From Mycobacterium kansasii ATCC 12478 (GTDB lineage Bacteria; Actinomycetota; Actinomycetes; Mycobacteriales; Mycobacteriaceae): 64,000 bases of DNA. A model generated the notes under the pieces. It saw only the letters and a list, made by a program, of their open reading frames with translations, made no database searches and was not told the DNA's origin. Position numbers and translations under genes: made by a program. The stretch spans positions 1,488,001-1,552,000 of the forward strand of contig NC_022663.1 of NCBI RefSeq assembly GCF_000157895.3, in the 5' to 3' direction. Shown one piece after another: positions 25,979 through 33,761 of the stretch (the stretch's first letter is position 1; the number at the start of each line of letters is the position of its first letter).

Positions 25979-27235
25979 ATGGACAACAACAGCAGCCGCG
26001 GCCCGGTATTTCTGATCCTGTTCGCCACCTTGATGGCGTGTGCGGGCGACGGTATCTCGATCGTGGCATTCCCGTGGCTGGTGTTGCAGCGCGAAGGCAG
26101 CGCGGGGCAGGCGTCGATTGTTGCCGGCGCGACCACCCTGCCGCTGCTGTTCTCGACGCTGGTCGCCGGCACCGCGGTCGACTACTTCGGCCGTCGCCGG
26201 GTGTCGATGGTGTCCGACGCCCTATCCGGGACCGCGGTGGCCGCCGTCCCGCTGGTGGCCTGGGCGTTGGGCACCGGCGCCGTCAACGTGGCTGTGCTTG
26301 CGGCACTGGGCGCCTGTTCGGCCGCCTTCGACCCGGCCGGGATAACCGCCCGCCAGTCGATGCTGCCCGAGGCCGCCGCCCGGGCGGGCTGGTCGCTGGA
26401 TCGGGTCAACAGCATCTACGAGGCCATCCTCAACCTCGCCTTTGTAGTGGGTCCGGGCATCGGCGGCGTCATGATCGCAACGGTCGGCGGCATCAACACG
26501 ATGTGGATCACCTCGGTGGCGTTCGGGTTGTCCATCCTGGCCATTGCCGCCCTGCGACTCGAGGGCACCGGCAAGCCGCATCACACGGCCCGCCCCGACG
26601 GGCTGGTCTCCGGGGTCGCCGAGGGACTTCGTTTCGTGTGGAGTTTGCGGGTATTGCGCGCGCTGGCCCTGATCGACCTGAGCGTGACCGCGCTGTATCT
26701 GCCGATGGAAAGCGTGCTGTTCCCCAAGTACTTCGCCGACCGCCACCAACCGGCCCAGCTGGGCTCGGTGTTGATGGCGATCTGTCTTGGCGGCCTGGTC
26801 GGCGCGCTCGGCTACGCCACGGTGTCGAACTACGTGAGCCGGCGCACGATCATGCTCACCGCGGTGCTCACCCTTGGTGGCGCGACGGCTGTCATCGCAC
26901 TGCTGCCACCGTTGCCGGTCATCCTGGTGTGCTGCACAGTGATCGGGCTGGTCTACGGGCCGATCCAGCCCATCTACAACTACGTGATGCAAACCCGGGC
27001 ACCGCACTATCTGCGCGGCCGGGTGGTCGGAGTGATGACGTCGCTGGCCTATGCCGCCGGCCCGTTGGGATTACTGCTGGCCGGCCCGCTGACCGATGCC
27101 GCCGGACTGAATGTGACGTTCTTGGCGTTGGCGCTACCGATCTTGCTGACCGGACTGGTGTGCACGCGCCTCCCATCGCTTCGGGAACTGGACCGCGCGC
27201 CCGAAGAGATGCCTCGGCAAAGTTCGCCGGTGTAG
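25979..27235 (+). CDS. tap: Tap, MFS multidrug efflux pump (Rv1258c homologue)
   Basis: 418 aa, twelve predicted TM helices, matching M. tuberculosis Tap (419). Visible family landmarks: GDGISIVAFPWLVLQREGSA, the loop-2 motif DYFGRRRVSM, GPGIGGVMIATVGGI and the RGRVVGVMTSLAYAAGP block. Tap exports tetracycline, aminoglycosides and others, and is WhiB7-induced in M. tuberculosis. ATG 25979 chosen by alignment; ATG 25952 is in frame. TAGATT at 25959-25964 could be the -10. Divergent from udgB with 81 bases between starts. Confidence 0.93.
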   Translation: MDNNSSRGPVFLILFATLMACAGDGISIVAFPWLVLQREGSAGQASIVAGATTLPLLFSTLVAGTAVDYFGRRRVSMVSDALSGTAVAAVPLVAWALGTGAVNVAVLAALGACSAAFDPAGITARQSMLPEAAARAGWSLDRVNSIYEAILNLAFVVGPGIGGVMIATVGGINTMWITSVAFGLSILAIAALRLEGTGKPHHTARPDGLVSGVAEGLRFVWSLRVLRALALIDLSVTALYLPMESVLFPKYFADRHQPAQLGSVLMAICLGGLVGALGYATVSNYVSRRTIMLTAVLTLGGATAVIALLPPLPVILVCCTVIGLVYGPIQPIYNYVMQTRAPHYLRGRVVGVMTSLAYAAGPLGLLLAGPLTDAAGLNVTFLALALPILLTGLVCTRLPSLRELDRAPEEMPRQSSPV

Positions 27236-27239
27236 CCGG

Positions 27240-27781
27240 TCAGCTGCCGAGGATGCGGCGCTTCGGCTGCTCGAATTCCGCGTCGGTGAGCATGCCGCGC
27301 TCTTTGAGCGCGGCCAGTCTTTCCAACCTGTCGATCGGTTCCGAGCTATGCGGTGGGGCGCTGGACCAGACCACATTGACCGCCTGGTCCTGCATCTCCA
27401 TGCCCCGGCGCATCATCGTTTCCCGCAACGCGTTCGGGTCGGCCATGGCTTGGCGGATGATGTCGCCAAGGGGCATCCCCAGCACCTGAGTGTCGGCCAG
27501 GTCCGGTTGCGCAACCGCGGTGACGGCGTCCATGGCCACACCGGCTGCTGCCTGCTGGTGGTCCAGTTCGATTCGGTTGTGATCTTTCGGGTCATAGATC
27601 ACCGCCAGTCGCATTCCGGGCCGCGGCCTGGTCGACTCCGGGAACACCGCCGTCAGGTTTGCCTCGAACCACGGCTCGGTTTCCGGTATGACCCGCAGCC
27701 GCAGCGTCCAACCTCGGTGTTACTGACCGGGTTCGGGTTGGCGATGGTGATCGAGATGATCGACTGCTCAGCGCTCAACAC
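27240..27781 (-). pseudogene. SHOCT-domain protein gene with a frameshift
   Basis: The downstream open frame (from 27647) ends in a SHOCT motif (DRLERLAALKERGMLTDAEF). Upstream of its first start codon it reads WTLRLRVIPETEPWFEANL without a start, back to a TAA. The preceding frame reads AEQSIISITIANPNPVSNTE and then loses sense. Joining them gives one continuous protein typical of actinobacterial SHOCT proteins, so one base appears deleted near 27712-27720. The true N-terminus is uncertain: GTG 27781 or further up to 27874. Function unknown. Convergent with tap and divergent from the oxidase gene. Confidence 0.65.
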
Positions 27782-27903
27782 ATCGGCAAACGCGCGAACA
27801 CCGACCTTGCCGAGTTTCCTTCCTCCAAACAACCGACACCAACTCTGCCCGAACCCGTCCCAGGACCGCTTCACTGTACAGCGGCCGCCGTAGGATCGGT
27901 TCG

Positions 27904-29289
27904 GTGAACGCCGTCGACGCCCTGAACGCACCGGCGCTGGCCAGTTTGATCGCCGCGCTGCCCGACGGGATGGTGGTCACCGACCCCGCGGTGACCGACG
28001 GCTACCGTCACGACCGCGCATTGGATCCGTCGGCGGGCGAGCCCCTTGCCGTGGTCCGGCCGCGCCGCACCGACGAGGTGCAGACCGTACTGCGTTGGGC
28101 CACCGCCAACCGGGTACCAGTGGTCACCCGCGGAGCCGGCACCGGATTGTCGGGCGGGGCCACCGCTTTGGACGACGGCGTCGTGCTGTCGACGGAGAAG
28201 ATGCGCGACATCACCATCGACCCGGTCACCCGGACCGCGGTATGCCAGCCCGGCCTGTTCAATGCCGAGGTGAAGCAGGCCGCCGCCGAACACGGCCTCT
28301 GGTATCCGCCGGACCCGTCGTCGTTCGAGATCTGCAGCATCGGGGGCAATATCGCCACCAACGCCGGCGGATTGTGCTGTGTGAAGTACGGCGTCACCAC
28401 CGACTATGTGCTGGGCATGCAGGTGGTGCTGGCCGACGGCACCGCGGTCCGGTTGGGCGGGCCCCGCTTGAAAGATGTGGCCGGGCTCTCGCTGACCAAG
28501 CTGTTCGTCGGCAGCGAAGGCACGCTCGGCGTCATCACCGAGGTGACGTTGCGGCTACTGCCCGCGCAGCATGCGTCGAGCATCGTGGTCGCCAGCTTTG
28601 CCTCGGTGGAGTCGGCCGTCGACGCGGTGCTCGGCGTCACGGCGCGGCTTCGCCCGTCGATGCTGGAGTTCATGGACTCGGTGGCCATCAACGCCGTCGA
28701 GGACACCATGCGCATGGACCTGGACCGCGGCGCGGCGGCCATGCTGGTGGCCGGCTCCGACGAGCGCGGTGGCGCCGGCGCCGAGGACGCCGCGGTCATG
28801 GCCGCCGTCTTCGCCGACAACGGTGCGACAGAAGTCTTTTCGACCGATGATCCGGATGAGGGCGAGGCGTTTGTCGCCGCCCGCAGATTCTGCATTCCGG
28901 CGGTGGAGACCAAGGGATCGCTATTGCTGGAAGACGTCGGGGTGCCCTTGCCGGCGTTGGGCTCATTGGTCACCGGGATCGCGCGGATCGCCGACCAACG
29001 CGAGCTGATGATCTCGGTGATCGCCCACGCCGGCGATGGCAACACCCACCCCCTGCTCGTCTATGACCCCGCAGACATCGCAATGGCCGAGCGCGCCCAG
29101 CTCGCGTACGGCGAAATCATGGACCTGGCCGTCGGGCTGGGCGGCACCATCACCGGCGAACACGGCGTCGGCCGGCTCAAGCGGCCGTGGCTGGCGGGTT
29201 ACCTCGGGCCTGACGCGATGGATCTCAACCGGCGCATCAAGCAGGCATTGGACCCGCTGGGCATCCTCAACCCCGGCAGCGGGATCTGA
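27904..29289 (+). CDS. GlcD-like FAD-linked oxidoreductase (Rv1257c homologue)
   Basis: 461 aa, GTG start. FAD_binding_4/PCMH domain (about 38-215; VPVVTRGAGTGLSGGA, PPDPSSFEICSIGGNIATNA, LFVGSEGTLGVITE) and C-terminal FAD-oxidase_C domain (about 220-455; ISVIAHAGDGNTHPL, GTITGEHGVGRLKR). The family oxidises 2-hydroxy acids such as glycolate or D-lactate to 2-oxo acids. The HxGDGNxH and GEHGxG residues for metal and substrate are present. Cytoplasmic or membrane-associated. Followed by a tandem repeat array. Confidence 0.92.
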   Translation: MNAVDALNAPALASLIAALPDGMVVTDPAVTDGYRHDRALDPSAGEPLAVVRPRRTDEVQTVLRWATANRVPVVTRGAGTGLSGGATALDDGVVLSTEKMRDITIDPVTRTAVCQPGLFNAEVKQAAAEHGLWYPPDPSSFEICSIGGNIATNAGGLCCVKYGVTTDYVLGMQVVLADGTAVRLGGPRLKDVAGLSLTKLFVGSEGTLGVITEVTLRLLPAQHASSIVVASFASVESAVDAVLGVTARLRPSMLEFMDSVAINAVEDTMRMDLDRGAAAMLVAGSDERGGAGAEDAAVMAAVFADNGATEVFSTDDPDEGEAFVAARRFCIPAVETKGSLLLEDVGVPLPALGSLVTGIARIADQRELMISVIAHAGDGNTHPLLVYDPADIAMAERAQLAYGEIMDLAVGLGGTITGEHGVGRLKRPWLAGYLGPDAMDLNRRIKQALDPLGILNPGSGI

Positions 29290-29327
29290 TCGGTCGCGGA
29301 CCGTGGCTACGGCGCGGGGCGGTTCAT

Positions 29328-29447
29328 GCGGCGACGGCGCCGAGTGTGCCGCCAGGGCGCCGAGTGTGCGGCGACGGCGCCGAGTGTGCGGCCAGGGCGC
29401 CGAGTGTGCGGCCAGGGCGCCGAGTGTGCCGCCAGGGCGCCGAGTGT
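29328..29447 (+). repeat. Six tandem 20-bp repeats, array A
   Basis: Six units of the type GCGGCGACGGCGCCGAGTGT, alternating with variants containing CCAGGGCGCC, plus a partial seventh (29448-29460). The core CGACGGCGCC-AG-GTG is shared with array B at 57745. The right flank contains CCCTGGATGCACATT (29502-29516), matched by CCCTGGATACACGTT near array B. No coding frame is preserved across variants. With the P450 promoter it fills the 29290-29710 gap. Confidence 0.85.
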
Positions 29448-29674
29448 GCGGCGACGGCGCGGCCAGACGCCTGAGCTCCGCCAAGGGCGCGCATTCGAAT
29501 CCCTGGATGCACATTCGCTAGCAGTCTGCCGATCGAGCAGGGGGCGGGCGAGGTCAGAGACCCGCAAGTAAAGCGAAGGTGTGCAACGGATTTGCCGTTC
29601 ATCAGACACACTTCACGCCGCCGAAGACTCGTGTGGCTGATGTGACTCGACCGGCACTGCCCAGGAGCGCACTG

Positions 29675-29704
29675 TTGACATATAACCGACCATTGTCGTA
29701 TCAA
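29675..29704 (+). promoter_or_regulatory. Promoter of the cyp130-tetR operon
   Basis: TTGACA (29675-29680) followed after 18 bases by TATCAA (29699-29704). Transcription would begin about 29711, exactly at the P450 ATG, which has no ribosome site. A leaderless mRNA is therefore likely, as is common in mycobacteria. Confidence 0.6.
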
Positions 29705-29731
29705 TGAGACATGATAGCTGCAGTGTCTCAT
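29704..29731. promoter_or_regulatory. TetR-type operator overlapping the cyp130 start
   Basis: Perfect inverted repeat ATGAGACA (29704-29711) and TGTCTCAT (29724-29731), 12-base spacer, centred on the predicted transcription start. The TetR gene at the end of the same operon is the obvious candidate to bind it, giving autoregulation. Confidence 0.65.
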
Positions 29732-30952
29732 GGTGCTCCGCCGGTGTTTCAGCTCGCCACCGCTGAAACATGGGCCAATCCCTGGCCGATGTACCGGGCA
29801 CTGCGAGACCACGACCCGGTCCACCATGTCGTCCCGCCCGATAGTCCGGACCATGACTACTACGTGCTGTCCCGGCACGCCGACGTCTGGGCAGCGGCCC
29901 GCGACCATCAGACGTTCTCCTCCGCACAGGGGCTCACGGTCAATTACGGTGAGCTGGAGTTGATTGGGCTGCAAGACAACCCGCCGATGGTGATGCAGGA
30001 CCCGCCGTTGCACACCGAGTTTCGCAAGCTGGTATCGCGCGGTTTCACCCCACGCCAAGTCGAGGCGGTAGAGCCCAAGGTGAAAGAGTTCGTCGTCGAA
30101 CGCATCGAGAGGCTGCGCGCCAACGGCGGCGGCGACATTGCCGCCGAGCTGTTCAAACCCCTGCCGTCGATGGTGGTCGCGCACTATCTCGGGGTGCCCG
30201 AAGAGGATCGGGCCCAGTTCGACGGCTGGACCCAAGCCATCGTCGCGGCCAACACCGGCGAAGGCGGCATCGCCGGCGCACTGGAAACGGTCGGCGATGC
30301 GGTCGGCTCGATGATGGCCTACTTCACCGGATTGATCGAGCGCCGCCGAACCGAACCCGGGGACGACACGATTTCACACCTGGTCGCCGCCGGGGTCGGG
30401 GCAGACGGCGACATCGCCGGCACTCTTTCGATTCTTGCCTTTACGTTCACCATGGTCACCGGTGGCAACGACACCGTCACCGGAATGCTTGGCGGGTCGA
30501 TGCCGTTGCTTCAGCAGCGGCCCGATCAGCGGCAGCTGCTGGTGGACCAACCAGAACGCATACCCGACGCAATCGAGGAACTACTGCGGCTCACCTCGCC
30601 CGTACAGGGCTTGACTCGCACCGTGACCAACGACGTGACGATCGGTGACACCACCGTCCCGGCCGGCCGCAAGGTATTGCTGCTGTACGGGTCCGCCAAT
30701 CGCGACGAGCGCCAATACGGGTCGGACGCAGGTGAACTCGATGTCACCCGCTGCCCACGCAACATCTTGACCTTCAGTCATGGTGCCCACCATTGCCTGG
30801 GTGCCGCCGCGGCGCGCATGCAGTCACGGGTCGCCCTGACCGAACTGCTGCTGCGCTGCCCGGACTTCGAAATCGACGAGCCCGCAATCGTGTGGTCCGG
30901 GGGAAGCTACGTCCGCCGGCCGTTGTCGGTGCCGTTTCGGGTGAAGTCGTAA
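29711..30952 (+). CDS. cyp130: Cytochrome P450 CYP130
   Basis: 413 aa (CYP130 of M. tuberculosis, Rv1256c, has 405). P450 landmarks: I-helix FTMVTGGNDTVTGM (oxygen-binding Gly and Thr), EELLR of the ExxR motif, and heme loop FSHGAHHCLGAAAARMQ with the ligand Cys. Class I bacterial soluble P450 needing ferredoxin partners; CYP130 N-demethylates dextromethorphan in vitro and its native substrate is unknown. An insertion relative to CYP130 lies near residue 180-195. Stop overlaps the TetR start in TAATG. Confidence 0.95.
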   Translation: MIAAVSHGAPPVFQLATAETWANPWPMYRALRDHDPVHHVVPPDSPDHDYYVLSRHADVWAAARDHQTFSSAQGLTVNYGELELIGLQDNPPMVMQDPPLHTEFRKLVSRGFTPRQVEAVEPKVKEFVVERIERLRANGGGDIAAELFKPLPSMVVAHYLGVPEEDRAQFDGWTQAIVAANTGEGGIAGALETVGDAVGSMMAYFTGLIERRRTEPGDDTISHLVAAGVGADGDIAGTLSILAFTFTMVTGGNDTVTGMLGGSMPLLQQRPDQRQLLVDQPERIPDAIEELLRLTSPVQGLTRTVTNDVTIGDTTVPAGRKVLLLYGSANRDERQYGSDAGELDVTRCPRNILTFSHGAHHCLGAAAARMQSRVALTELLLRCPDFEIDEPAIVWSGGSYVRRPLSVPFRVKS

Positions 30953-31533
30953 TGGCCGGAACCGATTGGCTGGCCGCGCGCCGCACCGAGGTGGCCGCAG
31001 ACCGCATCCTCGACGCGGCCGCGCAGCTCTACACTGTGCGCGACCCGGCCTCGATCGGCATGAACGAGATCGCCAGGGCCGCAGGATGTTCCCGTGCGAC
31101 GCTGTACAGGTACTTCGACAGCCGCGAGGCGTTGCGTACTGCCTACGTGCACCGGGAGACCAGGCGGCTCGGTCGTGAAATCATGCAGCAGATCAGCGGG
31201 GTCGAGGATCCGCAAGAACGGCTCGTCGCGAGCATCGCCGCCACCTTGCGGATGGTGCGCGAGAGCCCCGCGCTGGCGGCGTGGTTTGCCGCGACCCGTC
31301 CGCCGATCGGCGGCGAGTTGGCCGGACAGTCGGAGGTGATCGCCGCCCTGGCTGCTGCGTTCCTGCAGTCGCTCGGCTCCGTTGGCGGAGCCGCCGTCGA
31401 GCGCCGGGCCCGTTGGGCGGTGCGCGTGATCATCTCGTTGCTGACGTTCCCGGGACGCGACGAAGCCGACGAGCGGGCCATGATCGAAGATTTCGTCGTC
31501 CCCGTCGTTGCCCCGGTATCGGCCTCCCCATAG
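30952..31533 (+). CDS. TetR-family regulator (Rv1255c homologue)
   Basis: 193 aa. The start ATG overlaps the P450 stop by one base, so translation is coupled. N-terminal HTH (about 12-60): ADRILDAAAQLYTV then IARAAGCSRATLYRYFDSRE, the TetR recognition helix. C-terminal ligand domain with LAAWFAATRP and a helix-rich end. It probably represses its own operon through the palindrome at 29704-29731; the ligand is unknown but may be the P450 substrate. Confidence 0.92.
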   Translation: MAGTDWLAARRTEVAADRILDAAAQLYTVRDPASIGMNEIARAAGCSRATLYRYFDSREALRTAYVHRETRRLGREIMQQISGVEDPQERLVASIAATLRMVRESPALAAWFAATRPPIGGELAGQSEVIAALAAAFLQSLGSVGGAAVERRARWAVRVIISLLTFPGRDEADERAMIEDFVVPVVAPVSASP

Positions 31534-32064
31534 CCACTTCACAACGTCATGATGCGGCTGCCGGACGTTCGCGCCACCCAGATGACCATCGAGCTTCCCG
31601 CGGCAACCCGCGACTTCCGCCGGTACCGACGCCCGGGTTCGGGCATGCGAAAACACCTGCCGCTAAGGCGCTTCGTTCATCGGCGTGCCGCCGGAGCACT
31701 GTATCGGCTGCATCGGCCGCATTTTCTTGAATCCCGTTTTGGTCACGGCCTACGCGTTCTAAGATAAGGCGAATCCTGCGCCGGGGGCTTGGCGCTTCGG
31801 CGACCAGACTGGAATGTTCAGCCGGGGTGGAGGTGGTTTCGCGGCATGTCGGTAAGCGCAGCAGACGGCCCACCCTGCCGCTGGCCGGCCGGTTGCCGAG
31901 GTTGGCCGTGCGCCGCTCGCCGTTATCGACGGACAGCTGAGAACCCGGTTCCTCAACGACCGGATTTGGTAGGCAGTCAAGGGGCCTGCCGGCGTGGACG
32001 CCGGCTGTGCACGGATACGTGCGCGAAAGCAACTGGGTGAGGTGCCGGTAAGGAAGGATCGACG
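31534..32064. other. 531-base intergenic region before the PPE gene
   Basis: No open frame here has a ribosome site and family-like sequence. TAAGAT (31759-31764), 17 bases after TTTTGG, is a weak promoter candidate and would give a leader of about 300 bases to the PPE gene. The AAGGAAGGATCG ribosome site is at its end. Otherwise I see nothing. Confidence 0.4.
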
Positions 32065-32874
32065 ATGTCGTACGCCATGTTTCCGCCAGAGGTCAATTCG
32101 GCCCTGTTATGTTCTGGCGCCGGATCGGGGCCAATGCTTACGGCGGCAACGGCCTGGGGTGAGTTGGCGGGCGAGTTGCGCTCGGCGGCAGCGTCATTCG
32201 CGTCCGTGACCTCCGACCTGGCGTGCGGAGCGTGGCAGGGTGCGGCGGCGGCGAAGATGACCGAGGCGGCCGCACCGTATGCGGCGTGGCTCGCCACCGC
32301 TGCTTCCCATTCCGAGGGGGCAGCCTGCCAAGCCGGCGCCGTGGTGGCGGCTTTCGAGGCGGCGTGCGCCGCCACGGTGTCGCCGGTGATTATTGCCGCC
32401 AACCGGGCCATCACCCGAGCCCTGGCAAATACCAACATCTTTGGATTCAACATGCCGGCGATCGCGGCAATGGAAGCTGAATATGAGGAGATGTGGGCCC
32501 GGGACGTCTCGGCGATGTTCGGATACCACGTCGGCGTCTCACAGGCCTGGTCGCAGTTGTTCCCCATTCAGCAGTTACTGCGAGGCCTGCCGCGGATACC
32601 CATACCGCCATGCGGGACCCCGCCGACCACGACCCCGCCGCCCACGACCCCGCCTCCCACCACGCCGCCGCCGGTGACGCCGCCGCCGCCCACGACCCCG
32701 CCGCCGGTGACGCCGCCGCCTCCCACGACCCCGCCGCCCACCACGCCGCCGGTGACGCCGCCGCCACCTCCGAGGCCCACGCCACCTCCGACACCCACTC
32801 CGAGGCCCGTACCGCCCATACACCGGGTTCCGGTGGAGCCAAGGATCCCGACGGTGCCGGTGATGCGGAAGTAA
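32065..32874 (+). CDS. PPE-family protein with Pro/Thr-rich tail
   Basis: 269 aa. PPE domain about 1-175: FPPEVNSALLCSGAG, WQG at the WxG turn, and the YxxxD/E-like export signal region YEEMWARD. Residues about 180-245 are repeats of PPTTPP/PPVTPPPP, then a basic end. It is much shorter than typical PPE proteins and has no PE partner next to it. PPE proteins are exported by type VII (ESX) systems, usually with a PE. No PPE gene lies here in M. tuberculosis, so it is an accessory insertion. The Pro/Thr tail may be a cell-wall spacer. Confidence 0.85.
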   Translation: MSYAMFPPEVNSALLCSGAGSGPMLTAATAWGELAGELRSAAASFASVTSDLACGAWQGAAAAKMTEAAAPYAAWLATAASHSEGAACQAGAVVAAFEAACAATVSPVIIAANRAITRALANTNIFGFNMPAIAAMEAEYEEMWARDVSAMFGYHVGVSQAWSQLFPIQQLLRGLPRIPIPPCGTPPTTTPPPTTPPPTTPPPVTPPPPTTPPPVTPPPPTTPPPTTPPVTPPPPPRPTPPPTPTPRPVPPIHRVPVEPRIPTVPVMRK

Positions 32875-32963
32875 TCGGCTGTTACGCGTCGAGAGGAACG
32901 CCCCATATGCCGGCGGTCACCGTTCGATTCGCTGGCCGGGGTCGACCTGAGCCGCTTCGCCGG

Positions 32964-33680
32964 TCAGGCCATCCAATAGGCTTGTGCCTTAATAGATTTG
33001 CGCGGAATGCCGAAGTCCTCACGCAGTGCCTTGGCGACCGAGCGGGTGGTGCGGGTGCTGCTGGCAACCCAGCCGAAGTGATCGCCCGCGTCGAATGCCG
33101 CCCCGCGCACCGTCTCGAGCAGCGCATTGCCGTCGTCCTTGCGATCCACCCACGTGACGTCGTCGGTGCGGGCGACCGGTAGCGATTTGTCCTCGTCGTA
33201 GCCGGCCTCGAGAAACACTCGCGCGGGGGCCTCGCCGATCGATTCCAGCAAGGAGTTGATCGCCGGCAGTGATGCGGTGTCACCGACGATGACGTAGCCG
33301 CCGGGTGGCGGATCCGGGATGGCGAACTTGCTGCCCAGCACCGTCGCATCGATGGTGTCGCCGGGTTGCGCGTTGCGTGCCCAGTCCGACGCGATGCCCT
33401 CATGCAGGGCGAACTCGACGTCGAATGCACCCGCAGCCGGATCGGGGTCGACCAGCGTATAACCACGCTGGTGCGACTTGTCGCCATCGGAGAACCACAT
33501 CCGGATCCACATGGTCGGATGCACGGCATGTTCACCCAACATCCCGCCGTCGTCGAAGCTCAACCGCAGGTAGTGGGGGCTGATCTCGCGCCAGCCAGTC
33601 ACCGTCAGCCGGTAGTCACCGGCCCGCATGAGCTTCAACACCGCACCCTGCCAGCCCCGTGATGCCTTGTGTTCGGTCAT
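32964..33680 (-). CDS. Siderophore-interacting protein (ViuB/SIP-type flavin reductase)
   Basis: 238 aa. FAD-binding domain (about 20-125) with RGYTLVDPDP, the family's R-x-Y-T flavin site, and a C-terminal NAD(P)H-like domain (about 130-235) with GGYVIVGDTASLPAI, DEAGYDED-like acidic segment and FGWVASSTRTTRS. The family reduces ferric siderophores (here probably mycobactin or carboxymycobactin) to release iron. ATG 33680 has GAAGGA upstream and an IdeR-like box 34 bases before the start, strongly supporting iron-repressed expression. Not part of the M. tuberculosis order here. Confidence 0.9.
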   Translation of the reverse strand: MTEHKASRGWQGAVLKLMRAGDYRLTVTGWREISPHYLRLSFDDGGMLGEHAVHPTMWIRMWFSDGDKSHQRGYTLVDPDPAAGAFDVEFALHEGIASDWARNAQPGDTIDATVLGSKFAIPDPPPGGYVIVGDTASLPAINSLLESIGEAPARVFLEAGYDEDKSLPVARTDDVTWVDRKDDGNALLETVRGAAFDAGDHFGWVASSTRTTRSVAKALREDFGIPRKSIKAQAYWMA

Positions 33681-33713
33681 GAGTTGTCGTTCCTTCGTCG
33701 CGTTCGCATCAAT

Positions 33714-33732
33714 TTAGGGCAGGGTAACCTAA
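33714..33732 (-). promoter_or_regulatory. IdeR iron box
   Basis: TTAGGGCAGGGTAACCTAA matches the 19-bp mycobacterial IdeR consensus TTAGGTTAGGCTAACCTAA at 16 positions. It lies just upstream of the siderophore-interacting protein gene. Confidence 0.8.
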
Positions 33733-33761
33733 AATGCTGAACGACCGGACGGCGCCGACAC

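Noticed and set aside
29328..29460. CRISPR array or coding repeat
   Set aside because: No spacers between 20-bp units, and the frame is not maintained (20 is not a multiple of three).
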